Shown here in pieces: positions 53,866 to 64,000 of a stretch of DNA of 64,000 bases (within the stretch, counting starts at the first letter, position 1; each line of letters opens with the position of its first letter). Below the pieces are notes generated by a model. That model was given only the letters and a program-made list of their open reading frames with translations. It had not been told where the DNA came from and ran no database searches. This stretch comes from Hyphomicrobiales bacterium (GTDB lineage Bacteria; Pseudomonadota; Alphaproteobacteria; Rhizobiales; Beijerinckiaceae). Position numbers and translations under genes: made by a program. The DNA is taken from contig JAGXAN010000011.1 in NCBI GenBank assembly GCA_019075865.1, positions 1 to 64,000 on the forward strand, given 5' to 3'.

Positions 53866-54690
53866 ATGCGTTTATGGACTGTCTCGGCCAGTGCGATTCT
53901 GGCCTGCCTGATAGGCTTCAACTCCGGCACCGCCGCAGCGGCAGGCATGGAATTGGTAACACCCGGCCATCTAACAATGGCCTACCGTACCGATGACAAA
54001 CCGGTATCCTTCATTCAGAACGGCGCACCGAGCGGATTTTTCGTGGATCTGGAAAATGCCATCGCGGCGCGACTGGGCCTGAAGGCGGTTTTCATTTCAA
54101 CCACTTTCGCGGCCATGGTGCCAGCGGTGCGCAACCACCAATATGACTCGGCAGCTTTTGGCGTGCTGGTAACACCAGCGCGGCGTGCCGTGGTGAATTT
54201 CACCACCCCGGTTGGCTATAGTCTGGCTGATCTGGTCAGCCTGAGATCAGCACCCATTGAGCGGGTGGAAGGGGCGCAAGGCAAGACCGTGGCGATCACG
54301 GTTGGCAGTGCGCTAATACCCCTGCTGCAGAAAATTGCGCCAACTGTGACGGTCAAAACCTTCCCCAATCTGGCGGCGAGCGCAAATGCCTTGGCCGCAG
54401 GCCAGGTGGATGGACTATTCACCGGCCAGGAAGCAACCAAGCAATTGCTGGACCGTCATCCCGAATTTGTCGCCTCGCAAGGTGTCAGCAGTGGCGAAAT
54501 CGCCATGCCGGTGGCCAAAGACAATCCGGAATTGCTGAAGGCCGTGAACGGCGCATTGGCCGAAATCATGAAAAACGGCACGTTCACGAAATTGTTCGCA
54601 AAATGGATGCCGCCGTCGGTGATATTTCCCGATGAACTTTACCAAGATTATCCCGGTATGCCGCATTTCAAGCGCGTTTCCGCCAACTAA
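53866..54690 (+). CDS. Amino-acid-type ABC substrate-binding protein
   Basis: 274 residues from the ATG at 53866 with GGGAGG upstream. A signal peptide ends near TAAAAG (~26). The fold matches SBP family 3 (polar amino acids): GHLTMAYRTDDKPVSF, GFFVDLENAIAARLGL, YDSAAFGVLVTPARRA, GKTVAITVGSAL, LAAGQVDGLFTGQEATKQ. It captures its ligand in the periplasm for the permease and ATPase that follow. The nearby lyase suggests an amino-dicarboxylate or similar ligand, but this is not visible in the binding residues. Confidence 0.9.
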   Translation: MRLWTVSASAILACLIGFNSGTAAAAGMELVTPGHLTMAYRTDDKPVSFIQNGAPSGFFVDLENAIAARLGLKAVFISTTFAAMVPAVRNHQYDSAAFGVLVTPARRAVVNFTTPVGYSLADLVSLRSAPIERVEGAQGKTVAITVGSALIPLLQKIAPTVTVKTFPNLAASANALAAGQVDGLFTGQEATKQLLDRHPEFVASQGVSSGEIAMPVAKDNPELLKAVNGALAEIMKNGTFTKLFAKWMPPSVIFPDELYQDYPGMPHFKRVSAN

Positions 54691-54705
54691 CCATCAGGAG
54701 CCAAC

Positions 54706-55437
54706 ATGCTTCAGGGATTTCAGCGGATCGGGGAGACATTTTTTGACCCGCAGATCATCGCCGGCGTCCTGCCCGAACTCTTGCGTGTCGGCTTGCCCAA
54801 CACCTTGCTGCTCGCGGTCATTGCGACGATGATAGGCCTCGCGCTCGGCCTCGTCATCGCGGCAGGCTTGCTGGCGAAACAAGCTGGATTGCGGTTTGGG
54901 TGCCGGGTCTATGTCGATCTGTTGCGCGGACTGCCGCACATCCTGACGGTATATTTGATCGGACAGGGGCTGCCGCTGGCTGGTTTGAGCATTTTTGGTG
55001 CCAATACCTACGCTTACGCCGCTTTTGCCATTGGATTGATTGAAAGCGCCTATATGGCGGAGATATTCAGGGCTGGATTTCAGGGGGTGGAGCGCGGTCA
55101 GGTTGAAGCCGCGCGAACGCTGGGCATGACCCGGTTTCAGACGATGATTGAGATCATCCTGCCCCAGGGCATCCGGCGCGTGCTGCCCCCGCTTACCGGC
55201 CAATTCATCCTCATCATCAAAGGCACGGCGCTGGTTTACCTGTTGGGCCTGACCGCAGCGCAGCGAGATATTTTCTCGATCGCGCAGGATAATTCAGTCA
55301 ACAATGCCAATCTTTCGGCGCTCACGGCGGCCGGACTGCTGTATCTGGCCCTAACCGTGCCTTTGACCCATGCCGTAAACGCCTGGGAGCGGCGGATGCA
55401 ACGGGGTTCGCGTCCCACCCCCAAGGCGGTGGCCTGA
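54706..55437 (+). CDS. Amino-acid-type ABC permease (HisMQ family)
   Basis: 243 residues with about five membrane helices (LRVGLPNTLLLAVIATMIGLAL onward). The EAA-type coupling loop reads GFQGVERGQVEAARTLGMT, and the protein has the LPQGIRRVLPPL phrase common to HisM/GlnP permeases. It is a single permease, so it probably forms a homodimer. It begins 15 bases after the binding protein and its stop abuts the ATPase start. Confidence 0.92.
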   Translation: MLQGFQRIGETFFDPQIIAGVLPELLRVGLPNTLLLAVIATMIGLALGLVIAAGLLAKQAGLRFGCRVYVDLLRGLPHILTVYLIGQGLPLAGLSIFGANTYAYAAFAIGLIESAYMAEIFRAGFQGVERGQVEAARTLGMTRFQTMIEIILPQGIRRVLPPLTGQFILIIKGTALVYLLGLTAAQRDIFSIAQDNSVNNANLSALTAAGLLYLALTVPLTHAVNAWERRMQRGSRPTPKAVA

Positions 55438-56205
55438 ATGTTGCCGGTTCCAACCCCATCCGAAAAGGCCAAACCGGACATGGGTGTCCGTTTTGAAAAT
55501 GTAAGCAAATCCTTCGGCCCCGTAGATGTGCTCAAGAATGTCTCGGCCCATATGCCAAGCGGCATGACCACCTGCATCATCGGCCCTTCGGGTTCTGGTA
55601 AATCCACGCTGCTGCGCTGTACCAATTTGCTGGAGCGGCCGGAGCAGGGCCGAATTTTCATTGAAGACGCAGAGATTACTGCGCCCGGCGTCAACATTGA
55701 TGCGCTGCGGGTGCGGGTCGGTATGGTGTTCCAGCACTTTCACCTGTTCGCGCATTTGAGCGTCATCGAGAATGTCGCGCTCGCCTTGCGCAAAGTCCGG
55801 CAAATGCCGAAGGAAGCCGCCGAAGCCAAAGCCGCTGAACATATTGCCGCCATCGGCCTCAAGGGATTTGAAAACCGACGACCCGCAGAGCTTTCCGGCG
55901 GCCAGCAGCAGCGCGTGGCGATTGCCCGCGCGCTGGCGATGGAGCCGAAAGTGATGCTTTTCGACGAGGCGACCTCGGCGCTCGATCCAGAACTCGTGAA
56001 GGGGGTTCTGGGAATTATGCGTGAGCTGGCACTTGGCGGCATGACCATGCTGGTGGTTACCCATGAGATGCGCTTTGCGCGGGAAGTTGCCGGACAGGTC
56101 ATTTTCATGGATCAGGGTAAGATTGTCGAAACCGGCCCGCCTGCACAATTGTTCGACGCGCCGCAAACGCCGCGCCTGCGCCATTTCCTCGATCAGGTGC
56201 TTTGA
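55438..56205 (+). CDS. Amino-acid-type ABC ATPase (GlnQ family)
   Basis: 255 residues. Walker [15 protein letters not shown]-loop [14 protein letters not shown], signature [18 protein letters not shown], Walker [16 protein letters not shown], His switch [13 protein letters not shown]. It powers the preceding permease. The ATG follows the permease stop directly. An extra ~15-residue N-terminal stretch precedes the usual start of the domain, so an internal ATG ([13 protein letters not shown]) is possible. Confidence 0.93.
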   Translation: MLPVPTPSEKAKPDMGVRFENVSKSFGPVDVLKNVSAHMPSGMTTCIIGPSGSGKSTLLRCTNLLERPEQGRIFIEDAEITAPGVNIDALRVRVGMVFQHFHLFAHLSVIENVALALRKVRQMPKEAAEAKAAEHIAAIGLKGFENRRPAELSGGQQQRVAIARALAMEPKVMLFDEATSALDPELVKGVLGIMRELALGGMTMLVVTHEMRFAREVAGQVIFMDQGKIVETGPPAQLFDAPQTPRLRHFLDQVL

Positions 56206-56260
56206 CCCATCAGGCTGTCTTGCCCACCACATCTCATCACCACGGAAAGGTTTTGTCCGC

Positions 56261-57616
56261 ATGTCTACCCCGTCCATAGTCCCATCCACCAAACCCCGCT
56301 TGACGCGCGCCGAAGTGAGAAACCTGTTTGCCCGCAAAAGCATTTGGCAATCCTGGCTCGATGTCGAGGCGGCACTCGCGCAGTCACAAGCCGAATTGGG
56401 CATGATTCCGGCCGCAGCCGCCGCCGAAATTTGTGCCAAAGCCAACTTCACCTGCCTGAGTGAAGCTGAAATGGCGGCCGATATTACCAAAACCCGCGCG
56501 CCGGTGGTTTCGCTGGTGCGCCTATTGGCGGCCGCCTGCGAGGGCGACGCGGGGGGCTTTGTGCATTGGGGTGCGACGACGCAGAATGTCGTGCAGACTG
56601 GTCGCGCGATGATCATGCGCCGGTCTCACGAGGCCTTTATGGTGCGGTTTAATGATATCCTCCTGAAATTGGCGGATATTGCCGAGGAGAGCGCCGATAT
56701 GCCAGTGGCCGGGCGAACCAACGGACGCCACGCCTTGCCCATCACCTTCGGTTTCAAGGTGGCGGGCTGGATCGAGGAATGGTTGCGCCACCTCGATCGC
56801 TTCAAGGGTGCCGAACCGCGTGTTTTCTCGGCATTGTGGGGCGGTGCGGTCGGGGCCATGCATGCATTTGGCGACGCCGGGCCGGAGATTAACCGCCGCG
56901 TGTCGCAGCGGCTGGGCCTGAATCCGCTGGCCATTCCATCACGCTCCGGCATGGACTATTTCGCCGAATATTTCATGTTGATGGCATTGTTCAGCGCCAC
57001 ATGCGCCAAAATTGCCCGCGACCTGTATATGTTGATGACCGATGAAACCAGCGAGGTTCAAGAGGCGCTCGGCCATGACGTGATAGGCTCCAGCACGATG
57101 CCGCAAAAGATCAATTCCAAGGTGGCGGTACATGTCATTTCATTGGCGGCACAAGTGCGCAGCCTGGTTCCCCTGGCGCTGGAGGCCATGCAACCGACCT
57201 ATGAGGGCGATGGTGCCAACAATCAGATGATTTCCGCCCTGATCGACCAAGGCTGCCCCCTGGCCTATGAAATGATCGACACGTTCCACGAACTCCTCGA
57301 TTGCCTGCATCTCGATCCGGTTCGGATGCGGCGAAATCTGGCGATTTCGGGTGAATTCATTGCCTCCGAACGCGCCATGATGGCGCTGGCACCCATCATC
57401 GGTCGCAATCAGGCCCATGATGTGGTGCATGAAGCCGTGGCCCATGCGGTCGAGACGGGCGCGCGCCTGTCCGAGGTTTTGATGCAGGTGCCGTCGGTCA
57501 AAGAAAATGTATCGCCCGATATGATCGCAACCGCGCTGGATGCGACGACTTACACGGGGCTAAGCGCCAGCATGACCCGAGATATGGTCGCCGTAGCCCG
57601 CCAGCGCGCCACCTGA
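56261..57616 (+). CDS. Fumarase/aspartase-superfamily lyase (PcaB/adenylosuccinate lyase-like)
   Basis: 451 residues from the ATG at 56261; a longer frame upstream shadows the ATPase gene. Three superfamily regions are seen: VHWGATTQNVVQTG (C1), GRTNGRHALPITFGFKVAGW (C2) and GSSTMPQKINSK (C3, the flexible catalytic loop with its Ser). Members cleave C-N or C-O bonds by beta-elimination, often releasing fumarate. The sequence is nearer 3-carboxymuconate cycloisomerase and adenylosuccinate lyase than aspartase. There is no purine or protocatechuate context here. With the upstream importer, it probably degrades an imported amino or imino acid. Confidence 0.82.
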   Translation: MSTPSIVPSTKPRLTRAEVRNLFARKSIWQSWLDVEAALAQSQAELGMIPAAAAAEICAKANFTCLSEAEMAADITKTRAPVVSLVRLLAAACEGDAGGFVHWGATTQNVVQTGRAMIMRRSHEAFMVRFNDILLKLADIAEESADMPVAGRTNGRHALPITFGFKVAGWIEEWLRHLDRFKGAEPRVFSALWGGAVGAMHAFGDAGPEINRRVSQRLGLNPLAIPSRSGMDYFAEYFMLMALFSATCAKIARDLYMLMTDETSEVQEALGHDVIGSSTMPQKINSKVAVHVISLAAQVRSLVPLALEAMQPTYEGDGANNQMISALIDQGCPLAYEMIDTFHELLDCLHLDPVRMRRNLAISGEFIASERAMMALAPIIGRNQAHDVVHEAVAHAVETGARLSEVLMQVPSVKENVSPDMIATALDATTYTGLSASMTRDMVAVARQRAT

Positions 57617-57644
57617 TGTATGGAACAGCACAAAGCCCCGTACG

Positions 57645-57668
57645 GCGGGGGACGAACCCCGCATTTTC
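57645..57668 (+). terminator. Terminator between convergent lyase and lacI genes
   Basis: GCGGGG-GACGAA-CCCCGC (57645-57662) followed by ATTTTC. A second short stem (CCCCG-TACGG-CGGGG) overlaps it. It serves the plus-strand lyase unit and may also act for the lacI-type gene. Confidence 0.6.
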
Positions 57669-58680
57669 AGGTAGACAGCGGCTCGGTCGATTTGCGAATG
57701 ACGAGTTCGACGGGCAATTCTATCTCCTGCGGCGGGCCGGGGTTGGCCATCCGTCGCAACAGACTTAAAGCCGCCTGCTCGCCAATTCGTCCGGTTGGCA
57801 AGTGAATCGTCGTCATCGGCGGCGTCACATGGGCTGCCAGTTCGAGATTGTCGATGCCAACAACGGAAAGACCCTGCGGAACGCTGATGCCTTGAAGCTG
57901 TAGTTCCGTGATGCAGCCAATGGCGAGAATATCATTGCCGCCGATGATGGCGGTGGGCGGGTGCGCGGCACTCATCAAAACGGCGCAGCCCTGTCGGCCC
58001 CCGGCTAAAGTCAGGGGCTGCTCGCTGACCAGCCATTCGGGCAATGCGACGCCATATTCCAGCAAAGTGGCGCGCGCCCCCTCAACCCGCTTGCGCTGGC
58101 GGTCATTGCTGGAAACCTGTCCGGCAATCATGCCAATATTGCGGTGCCCCAGGTCAAGAAGATGGCGCGCAGCCAGGGCCCCCGCCAGATGATTGTCGAC
58201 GGTCACCGCATCAAAAAGTGGGTCGGCACACCAGCCCAGCGTAACTGGCACCATGGCGTTTCTGAGCAGGTCTGACGCCTGCCTGGAGCGCTCGGCCCCG
58301 ACCAGAAACAGGCCATCAACGCCGCGCGCCAGAAATCCCCGGATAGCTTCCACCTCGGCATCATTATTGTAATTGGTGGAGGCCACCAAAAGCAGATATC
58401 CTGCTTGGCTTAATGTCGATTGCATGGCTTGAAGCGTTTTGGCGAAAATGGCGCTGTCGAGTGTTGGCACGATCGCGCCCACCGTCATGCTCTTGCCCGA
58501 GACAAGCGCCCGCGCCACACCGCCAGGAATATAACCGAGCTTTTGGGCACTGCTGCGCACCCGCGCCAGAGTCGTCGCCCGCACAAGTTCGGGCCGGGTC
58601 ATGGCGCGCGAAACGGTCGCCAGCGAGACGCCCGCATCGCGGGCTACATCATCGAGTCGGGAGCGCCGTTCAAAGGTCAT
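57667..58680 (-). CDS. LacI-family transcriptional regulator
   Basis: 337 residues from the ATG at 58680; a longer frame upstream has no family resemblance. HTH: LDDVARDAGVSLATVSRAMT. The periplasmic-binding-protein-like effector domain includes VGAIVPTLDSAIFAKTLQAM, GVDGLFLVGAERSRQ, VTVDNHLAGALAARHL and PPTAIIGGNDILAIG. It is divergent from the sulfonate-type importer operon and probably represses it. Palindromes in the shared intergenic region are candidate operators. Confidence 0.93.
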   Translation of the reverse strand: MTFERRSRLDDVARDAGVSLATVSRAMTRPELVRATTLARVRSSAQKLGYIPGGVARALVSGKSMTVGAIVPTLDSAIFAKTLQAMQSTLSQAGYLLLVASTNYNNDAEVEAIRGFLARGVDGLFLVGAERSRQASDLLRNAMVPVTLGWCADPLFDAVTVDNHLAGALAARHLLDLGHRNIGMIAGQVSSNDRQRKRVEGARATLLEYGVALPEWLVSEQPLTLAGGRQGCAVLMSAAHPPTAIIGGNDILAIGCITELQLQGISVPQGLSVVGIDNLELAAHVTPPMTTIHLPTGRIGEQAALSLLRRMANPGPPQEIELPVELVIRKSTEPLST

Positions 58681-58699
58681 ATTTGAGAAATGACACAAC

Positions 58700-58870
58700 T
58701 GCAAATTTTTGCAATAGCGGTGGCGGCTAAACGGCCCATAAGCAGCAGTCGTTTTGCCGTATCTATCGGCGTTATCCCGATACATATTCTTAAATTTGCC
58801 CAAATTAGTCCATTTCCGGAGAAGGCTTGACATTGATTTGCCCATGTGGAAGCTTATGAAAGCGTTTGCA
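58700..58870. promoter_or_regulatory. Divergent control region with candidate LacI operators
   Basis: TGCAAA-TT-TTTGCA (58700-58713) is a perfect palindrome 20 bases upstream of the lacI-type start, suited to autoregulation. TGAAAGCGTTTGCA (58857-58870) is an imperfect one with the central CG typical of LacI sites. It lies 26 bases upstream of the first importer gene and after a TTGACA (58827-58832) that could be its -35 box. Both have TGC/GCA half-site ends. Confidence 0.5.
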
Positions 58871-58895
58871 GTAAATTCGAGAAGCGCGGGTCAGA

Positions 58896-59675
58896 ATGGG
58901 ATTTTATTTGCGTATGCGCCGCGCCATGGTGGCCCTTTCAACGCTAAGCGCGCTGGTGGTCGCATGGTTCGTGCTGACCACCGTGACCGGGTTGATTTCG
59001 TCGGGTCGATTCCCGGACCCCTTCGCGACCTGGGCGGCCATGCGCCAATTGGTGAGCCCCGGTTATGCCGGCAGCACTTTGGTGGTTCATGTGGTTCATA
59101 GCCTCACATTGGTGCTTGGCGGGTTCATGCTGGCCTCAACGCTGGGAGTTTCCCTTGGCCTGTTGATGGGTTGGAGCCGCAAGGCCGAAGCGTTCATCAA
59201 TCCGATATTTCTGTTGCTGCGGCCCATTCCCCCGCTTGCCTGGATACCGCTCGCCATTCTTTGGCTTGGGCTGGGCGATGCGGCCAAGATCATGGTCATC
59301 GTCATTGCCGCTTTCGTGCCCAATGTCATCAACACTTCCACGGGCGTGCGCACCATCGAGAAAACGGTCTTTGAGGCCTCACAAATGCTTGGCACGCCGC
59401 GCTGGCGTTTTGTGGGCGAGGTGCTGATTCCGGCCAGTCTGCCGGCCATTTTCACCGGACTGCGCCTGTCGTTGCAGGCAGCTTGGACGACGTTGGTTGC
59501 GGCTGAACTGGTCGGCGCGCTGGCGGGGATCGGGCTGGTGCTCAATGTGGCCCAGCAGGATATTTATCCGGCGATGATCCTTAGCGCCATGTTTGTGGTC
59601 GGGGTATTGGGCTGGCTGATGACGCTGTTGCTTGGGTTTGTCGAACGCCGGGCGCTGGCCTGGAGGACGGCTTGA
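58896..59675 (+). CDS. Sulfonate/taurine-type ABC permease 1
   Basis: 259 residues, about six membrane helices, BPD_transp_1 family of the SsuC/TauC type: RPIPPLAWIPLAILWLGLGD, IVIAAFVPNVINTSTGVRTI, EASQMLGTPRWRFVGEVLIP, LQAAWTTLVAAELVGALAGI. The last phrase is characteristic of nitrate/sulfonate/taurine importers. No strong ribosome site precedes the ATG. It overlaps the next permease gene and probably forms a heterodimer with it. Confidence 0.9.
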   Translation: MGFYLRMRRAMVALSTLSALVVAWFVLTTVTGLISSGRFPDPFATWAAMRQLVSPGYAGSTLVVHVVHSLTLVLGGFMLASTLGVSLGLLMGWSRKAEAFINPIFLLLRPIPPLAWIPLAILWLGLGDAAKIMVIVIAAFVPNVINTSTGVRTIEKTVFEASQMLGTPRWRFVGEVLIPASLPAIFTGLRLSLQAAWTTLVAAELVGALAGIGLVLNVAQQDIYPAMILSAMFVVGVLGWLMTLLLGFVERRALAWRTA

Positions 59676-59677
59676 TC

Positions 59678-60463
59678 ATGGAGCATCGCATTAGCTTGCG
59701 GGAAACTTTGGCCTATGGCGCCATCGGGTTGGCCGTCTTTTTTACGGTCTGGTCTGCGCTGGTGCTCAGCGGCGTTGTGCCGCATACCTTCCTGCCTTTG
59801 CCCACGGAAATCATTGGGCGTTTCATCACGCTGCTTACCCATACGTTTGCTGGAGCGACCTTGCCTCAGCATCTCCTCGCCAGCCTTGGCCGCTATTTGG
59901 AGGGCTTTCTGCTGGCGGCCGCGGTGGGGGTGCCGTTGGGTTTGCTCATGGGCTGGTTCCGATGGCTGGATGATATATTGAGCCCGATTTTTGACGGCCT
60001 GCGGTTTATTGCCCCGATTGCCTGGGTGCCCTTTGCCGCGCTTTGGTTTGGCACCGGCTTTGGCGGGCCGATCATGATCATATTTGCAGGGGCTTTTCCG
60101 CCCTGCCTTATCAACGCGCATCGTGGTGCGCGCTTTGTCAGTCCGAGTCTGATTGAGGCGGCAAGCATGCTCGGCACCGGGCATTTGCGTATGATTTACG
60201 AAGTGCTTTTGCCCGCATCGCTGCCCTCGATTGTCGCTGGATTGCGGGTCTCAGCCGGACTTGGCTGGCAATCGCTGGTCGGTGCCGAACTTATCGTCGC
60301 GGCCAACGGCATTGGCTACATGATGGTGCAGGGCCAAGCCAACGTCCAGACTTCGACGGTCATGGCCGGCATGATGTCAATCGGCCTTGTCGGCTTTGGG
60401 ATGGACCGCCTGCTCCGCCTTGCCGAATTGACCATTGGCCGACGTCTTGGTCAACCAACCTGA
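59678..60463 (+). CDS. Sulfonate/taurine-type ABC permease 2
   Basis: 261 residues from the ATG at 59678. A TTG at 59672 overlaps the previous stop and sits closer to GGAGG, so either start may be used. Features parallel the first permease: LRFIAPIAWVPFAALWFGTG, IFAGAFPPCLINAHRGARFV, EAASMLGTGHLRMIYEVLLP, SAGLGWQSLVGAELIVAANG. Two different permeases in one importer are less usual than the single SsuC or TauC chain. Confidence 0.9.
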   Translation: MEHRISLRETLAYGAIGLAVFFTVWSALVLSGVVPHTFLPLPTEIIGRFITLLTHTFAGATLPQHLLASLGRYLEGFLLAAAVGVPLGLLMGWFRWLDDILSPIFDGLRFIAPIAWVPFAALWFGTGFGGPIMIIFAGAFPPCLINAHRGARFVSPSLIEAASMLGTGHLRMIYEVLLPASLPSIVAGLRVSAGLGWQSLVGAELIVAANGIGYMMVQGQANVQTSTVMAGMMSIGLVGFGMDRLLRLAELTIGRRLGQPT

Positions 60464-60473
60464 GGAGCGGCGT

Positions 60474-61256
60474 GTGGGGTCTATCAGCTTTGATAATGTT
60501 GGCAAAGTTTTTGGTGCAGGTGCCGGCGCCCTGGTAGCGCTGGAGGGCATCACCCTCACGGTGGCAGACAAGGAATTTGTTGCCATTGTCGGGCCCTCAG
60601 GTTGTGGCAAGACGACGTGTTTGCGCATGGTGGCAGGGTTCGAGCGCCCTTCGAGTGGCAACATTAGCGTGGACGGCAAGCTGATTGTGGCGCCCGGACC
60701 CGATCGGGCCGTGGTGTTTCAGCAATTTGCACTTTTCCCATGGAAAACGGTGCGCGGCAATATCGAGATGGGACTGCGCAACAAGAATATGTCGCTCGCG
60801 CAGCGCATGCCGCTGGTGGATGCGGCGCTGAAATTGATGAATCTTGAAAGCCACGCCAACGCCTTTCCGCACCAACTTTCGGGTGGCATGCAACAGCGTG
60901 TTGCGATTGCGCGGGCCTACGTGCTCGACCCGGCGGTGCTGCTGATGGATGAACCTTTCGGGGCGCTGGATGCCCAAACCAGAGTGGTGATGCAAGAGGA
61001 ACTGGTGCGCCTCGCCCGCCTCAACCCGCGGACCGTACTTTTCATCACCCATAGCGTCGAAGAGGCGGTCTATCTGGCGGACCGCGTCGCGATCATGGGA
61101 CGGCGACACGGCCGCATCAAAGCCATTGTTGACATTAAATCAGTTCGTCTAGCCGAGCAGTGGGATCAATTGGAGCGGATTGAAGACGTGATGGAGCAAG
61201 AATCCTTTGTGCATCTGCGCTCCAGCATTTGGAAATCATTGCGTGAAGAAAAGTGA
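60474..61256 (+). CDS. Sulfonate/taurine-type ABC ATPase
   Basis: 260 residues from a GTG at 60474 placed six bases after GAGGAG; a TTG at 60435 would extend it without a ribosome site. Walker A GPSGCGKTTCLRM, Q-loop VVFQQFALFPWKTV, signature [15 protein letters not shown], Walker B VLLMDEPFGALDAQTR, His switch FITHSVEEAVYLADRV. The PWKTV and FGALDAQTR phrases are typical of the nitrate/sulfonate/taurine class (SsuB, TauB). It drives the two permeases. Confidence 0.92.
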   Translation: MGSISFDNVGKVFGAGAGALVALEGITLTVADKEFVAIVGPSGCGKTTCLRMVAGFERPSSGNISVDGKLIVAPGPDRAVVFQQFALFPWKTVRGNIEMGLRNKNMSLAQRMPLVDAALKLMNLESHANAFPHQLSGGMQQRVAIARAYVLDPAVLLMDEPFGALDAQTRVVMQEELVRLARLNPRTVLFITHSVEEAVYLADRVAIMGRRHGRIKAIVDIKSVRLAEQWDQLERIEDVMEQESFVHLRSSIWKSLREEK

Positions 61257-61339
61257 AACATGGAATCCGGTCACAGTGAGCGCAATGAAAAACGGGTTCC
61301 CAAGCCATCAGCGTTACAAAACAAAGCAGGGAGAAAAAA

Positions 61340-63780
<2,441 letters not shown>

Positions 63781-63783
63781 GCC

Positions 63784-64000
63784 ATGTTTCAACTTGCCCC
63801 GCTCTTCGATCTCACCGGCAAAATCGCCCTGGTCACCGGCGGCAACAGTGGCATAGGCGAGGCAATGGCTTACGGGCTTGGCCTGGCGGGGGCGGAAATC
63901 GTGCTCGTCGCCCGCCGACCCGAAGCCTTGCAGGAAGCCGTTGCCAAACTCCGAAATTGTGGCATCGACGCCCATTGGATCACGGCGGATCTGGCGGAGC
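63784..64000 (+). CDS. Short-chain dehydrogenase/reductase (partial, runs off the window)
   Basis: The ATG lies 3 bases after the HisD-like stop. The first 72 codons show the SDR cofactor motif VTGGNSGIGEAMA and the start of a second Rossmann strand (AEIVLVARRPEAL). The Arg after the second strand suggests NADP or mixed cofactor use. Catalytic Tyr and Lys lie beyond the window. In hps loci SDRs (HpsO, HpsP) interconvert dihydroxypropanesulfonate enantiomers through the ketone, so an HpsO/HpsP-like role is plausible. Confidence 0.85.
   Translation, partial: MFQLAPLFDLTGKIALVTGGNSGIGEAMAYGLGLAGAEIVLVARRPEALQEAVAKLRNCGIDAHWITADLAE

Noticed and set aside
55351-56616. Long minus-strand open frame (421 codons) opposite the amino-acid ABC genes
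   Set aside because: It lies wholly antisense to a permease, an ATPase and a lyase with clear motifs; its composition (His/Arg/Gln-rich) is typical of a complement frame.

Overview
The window looks like an accessory chromosomal or plasmid segment of an alphaproteobacterium. The aioXSR-aioBA-moeA layout, the AioB variant without a disulfide, and the general codon and GC style all point that way. No rRNA, tRNA or core housekeeping locus is present to place it more finely. The first ~6.7 kb is visibly more AT-rich than the rest and holds gene debris plus a glycan cassette, so it probably arrived separately.

Layout. (1) 1-1955: mobile and defence debris. It has a tandem 24-nt repeat like an insertion-sequence end, a fragment of a DUF1612-like gene, and a deletion scar joining the start of an OLD-type ATPase to the end of a UvrD-like helicase. 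(2) 1956-6648: three overlapping genes, namely a DXD glycosyltransferase, a three-part GT25/sulfotransferase-like/GH16 protein, and a NodU-type carbamoyltransferase. (3) 6736-14991 (minus): arsenite oxidation, aioX-aioS-aioR, then a sigma-54 promoter, aioB-aioA and moeA. (4) 15803-19148: a mercury locus with divergent merR and merA, but with a TlpA-like thioredoxin and a Cys-Cys membrane protein where merT/merP usually sit. (5) 19718-23130: ChaC-like, MDR reductase and flavoprotein genes. (6) 23254-27412: adaptor plus HME-type RND pump. (7) 27671-31525: small periplasmic protein, COG4705 membrane protein, two-component system, cupin. (8) 31888-36319: copper-type operon (TolC-like lipoprotein, multicopper oxidase, cupredoxin, CusF-like). 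(9) 36577-41223: periplasmic protein, a double-NBD ABC ATPase and an FtsX-type permease. (10) 41520-45166: ars operon (arsR, two unrelated arsenate reductases, acr3, VOC protein, arsH). (11) 45372-49912: two ECF sigma factors with matching Cys-rich tails flank a minus-strand operon (Tat protein, frameshifted ArsP-like permease, DUF2892, thioredoxin, GlcG/HbpS). (12) 50533-52413: a P1B-5-like metal ATPase. (13) 52775-64000: catabolism. A LysR gene, an amino-acid-type ABC importer and a fumarase-superfamily lyase are followed by a LacI gene and a sulfonate-type ABC importer with a HisD-like dehydrogenase and an SDR. This last set resembles dihydroxypropanesulfonate use.

How it fits together. 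Regions 3-12 form a metal and metalloid island. Arsenate is reduced by ArsC and expelled as arsenite by Acr3, while periplasmic arsenite is oxidised by AioBA under AioXSR control, with MoeA serving the molybdenum cofactor. Mercury is reduced by MerA, and copper is handled in the periplasm by the MCO/cupredoxin/CusF/TolC group, perhaps with the RND pump. The pieces least like textbook systems are the GT25/GH16 fusion cassette, the merA partner genes, the Cys-tailed ECF sigma pair with its operon, and the double-NBD ABC system.
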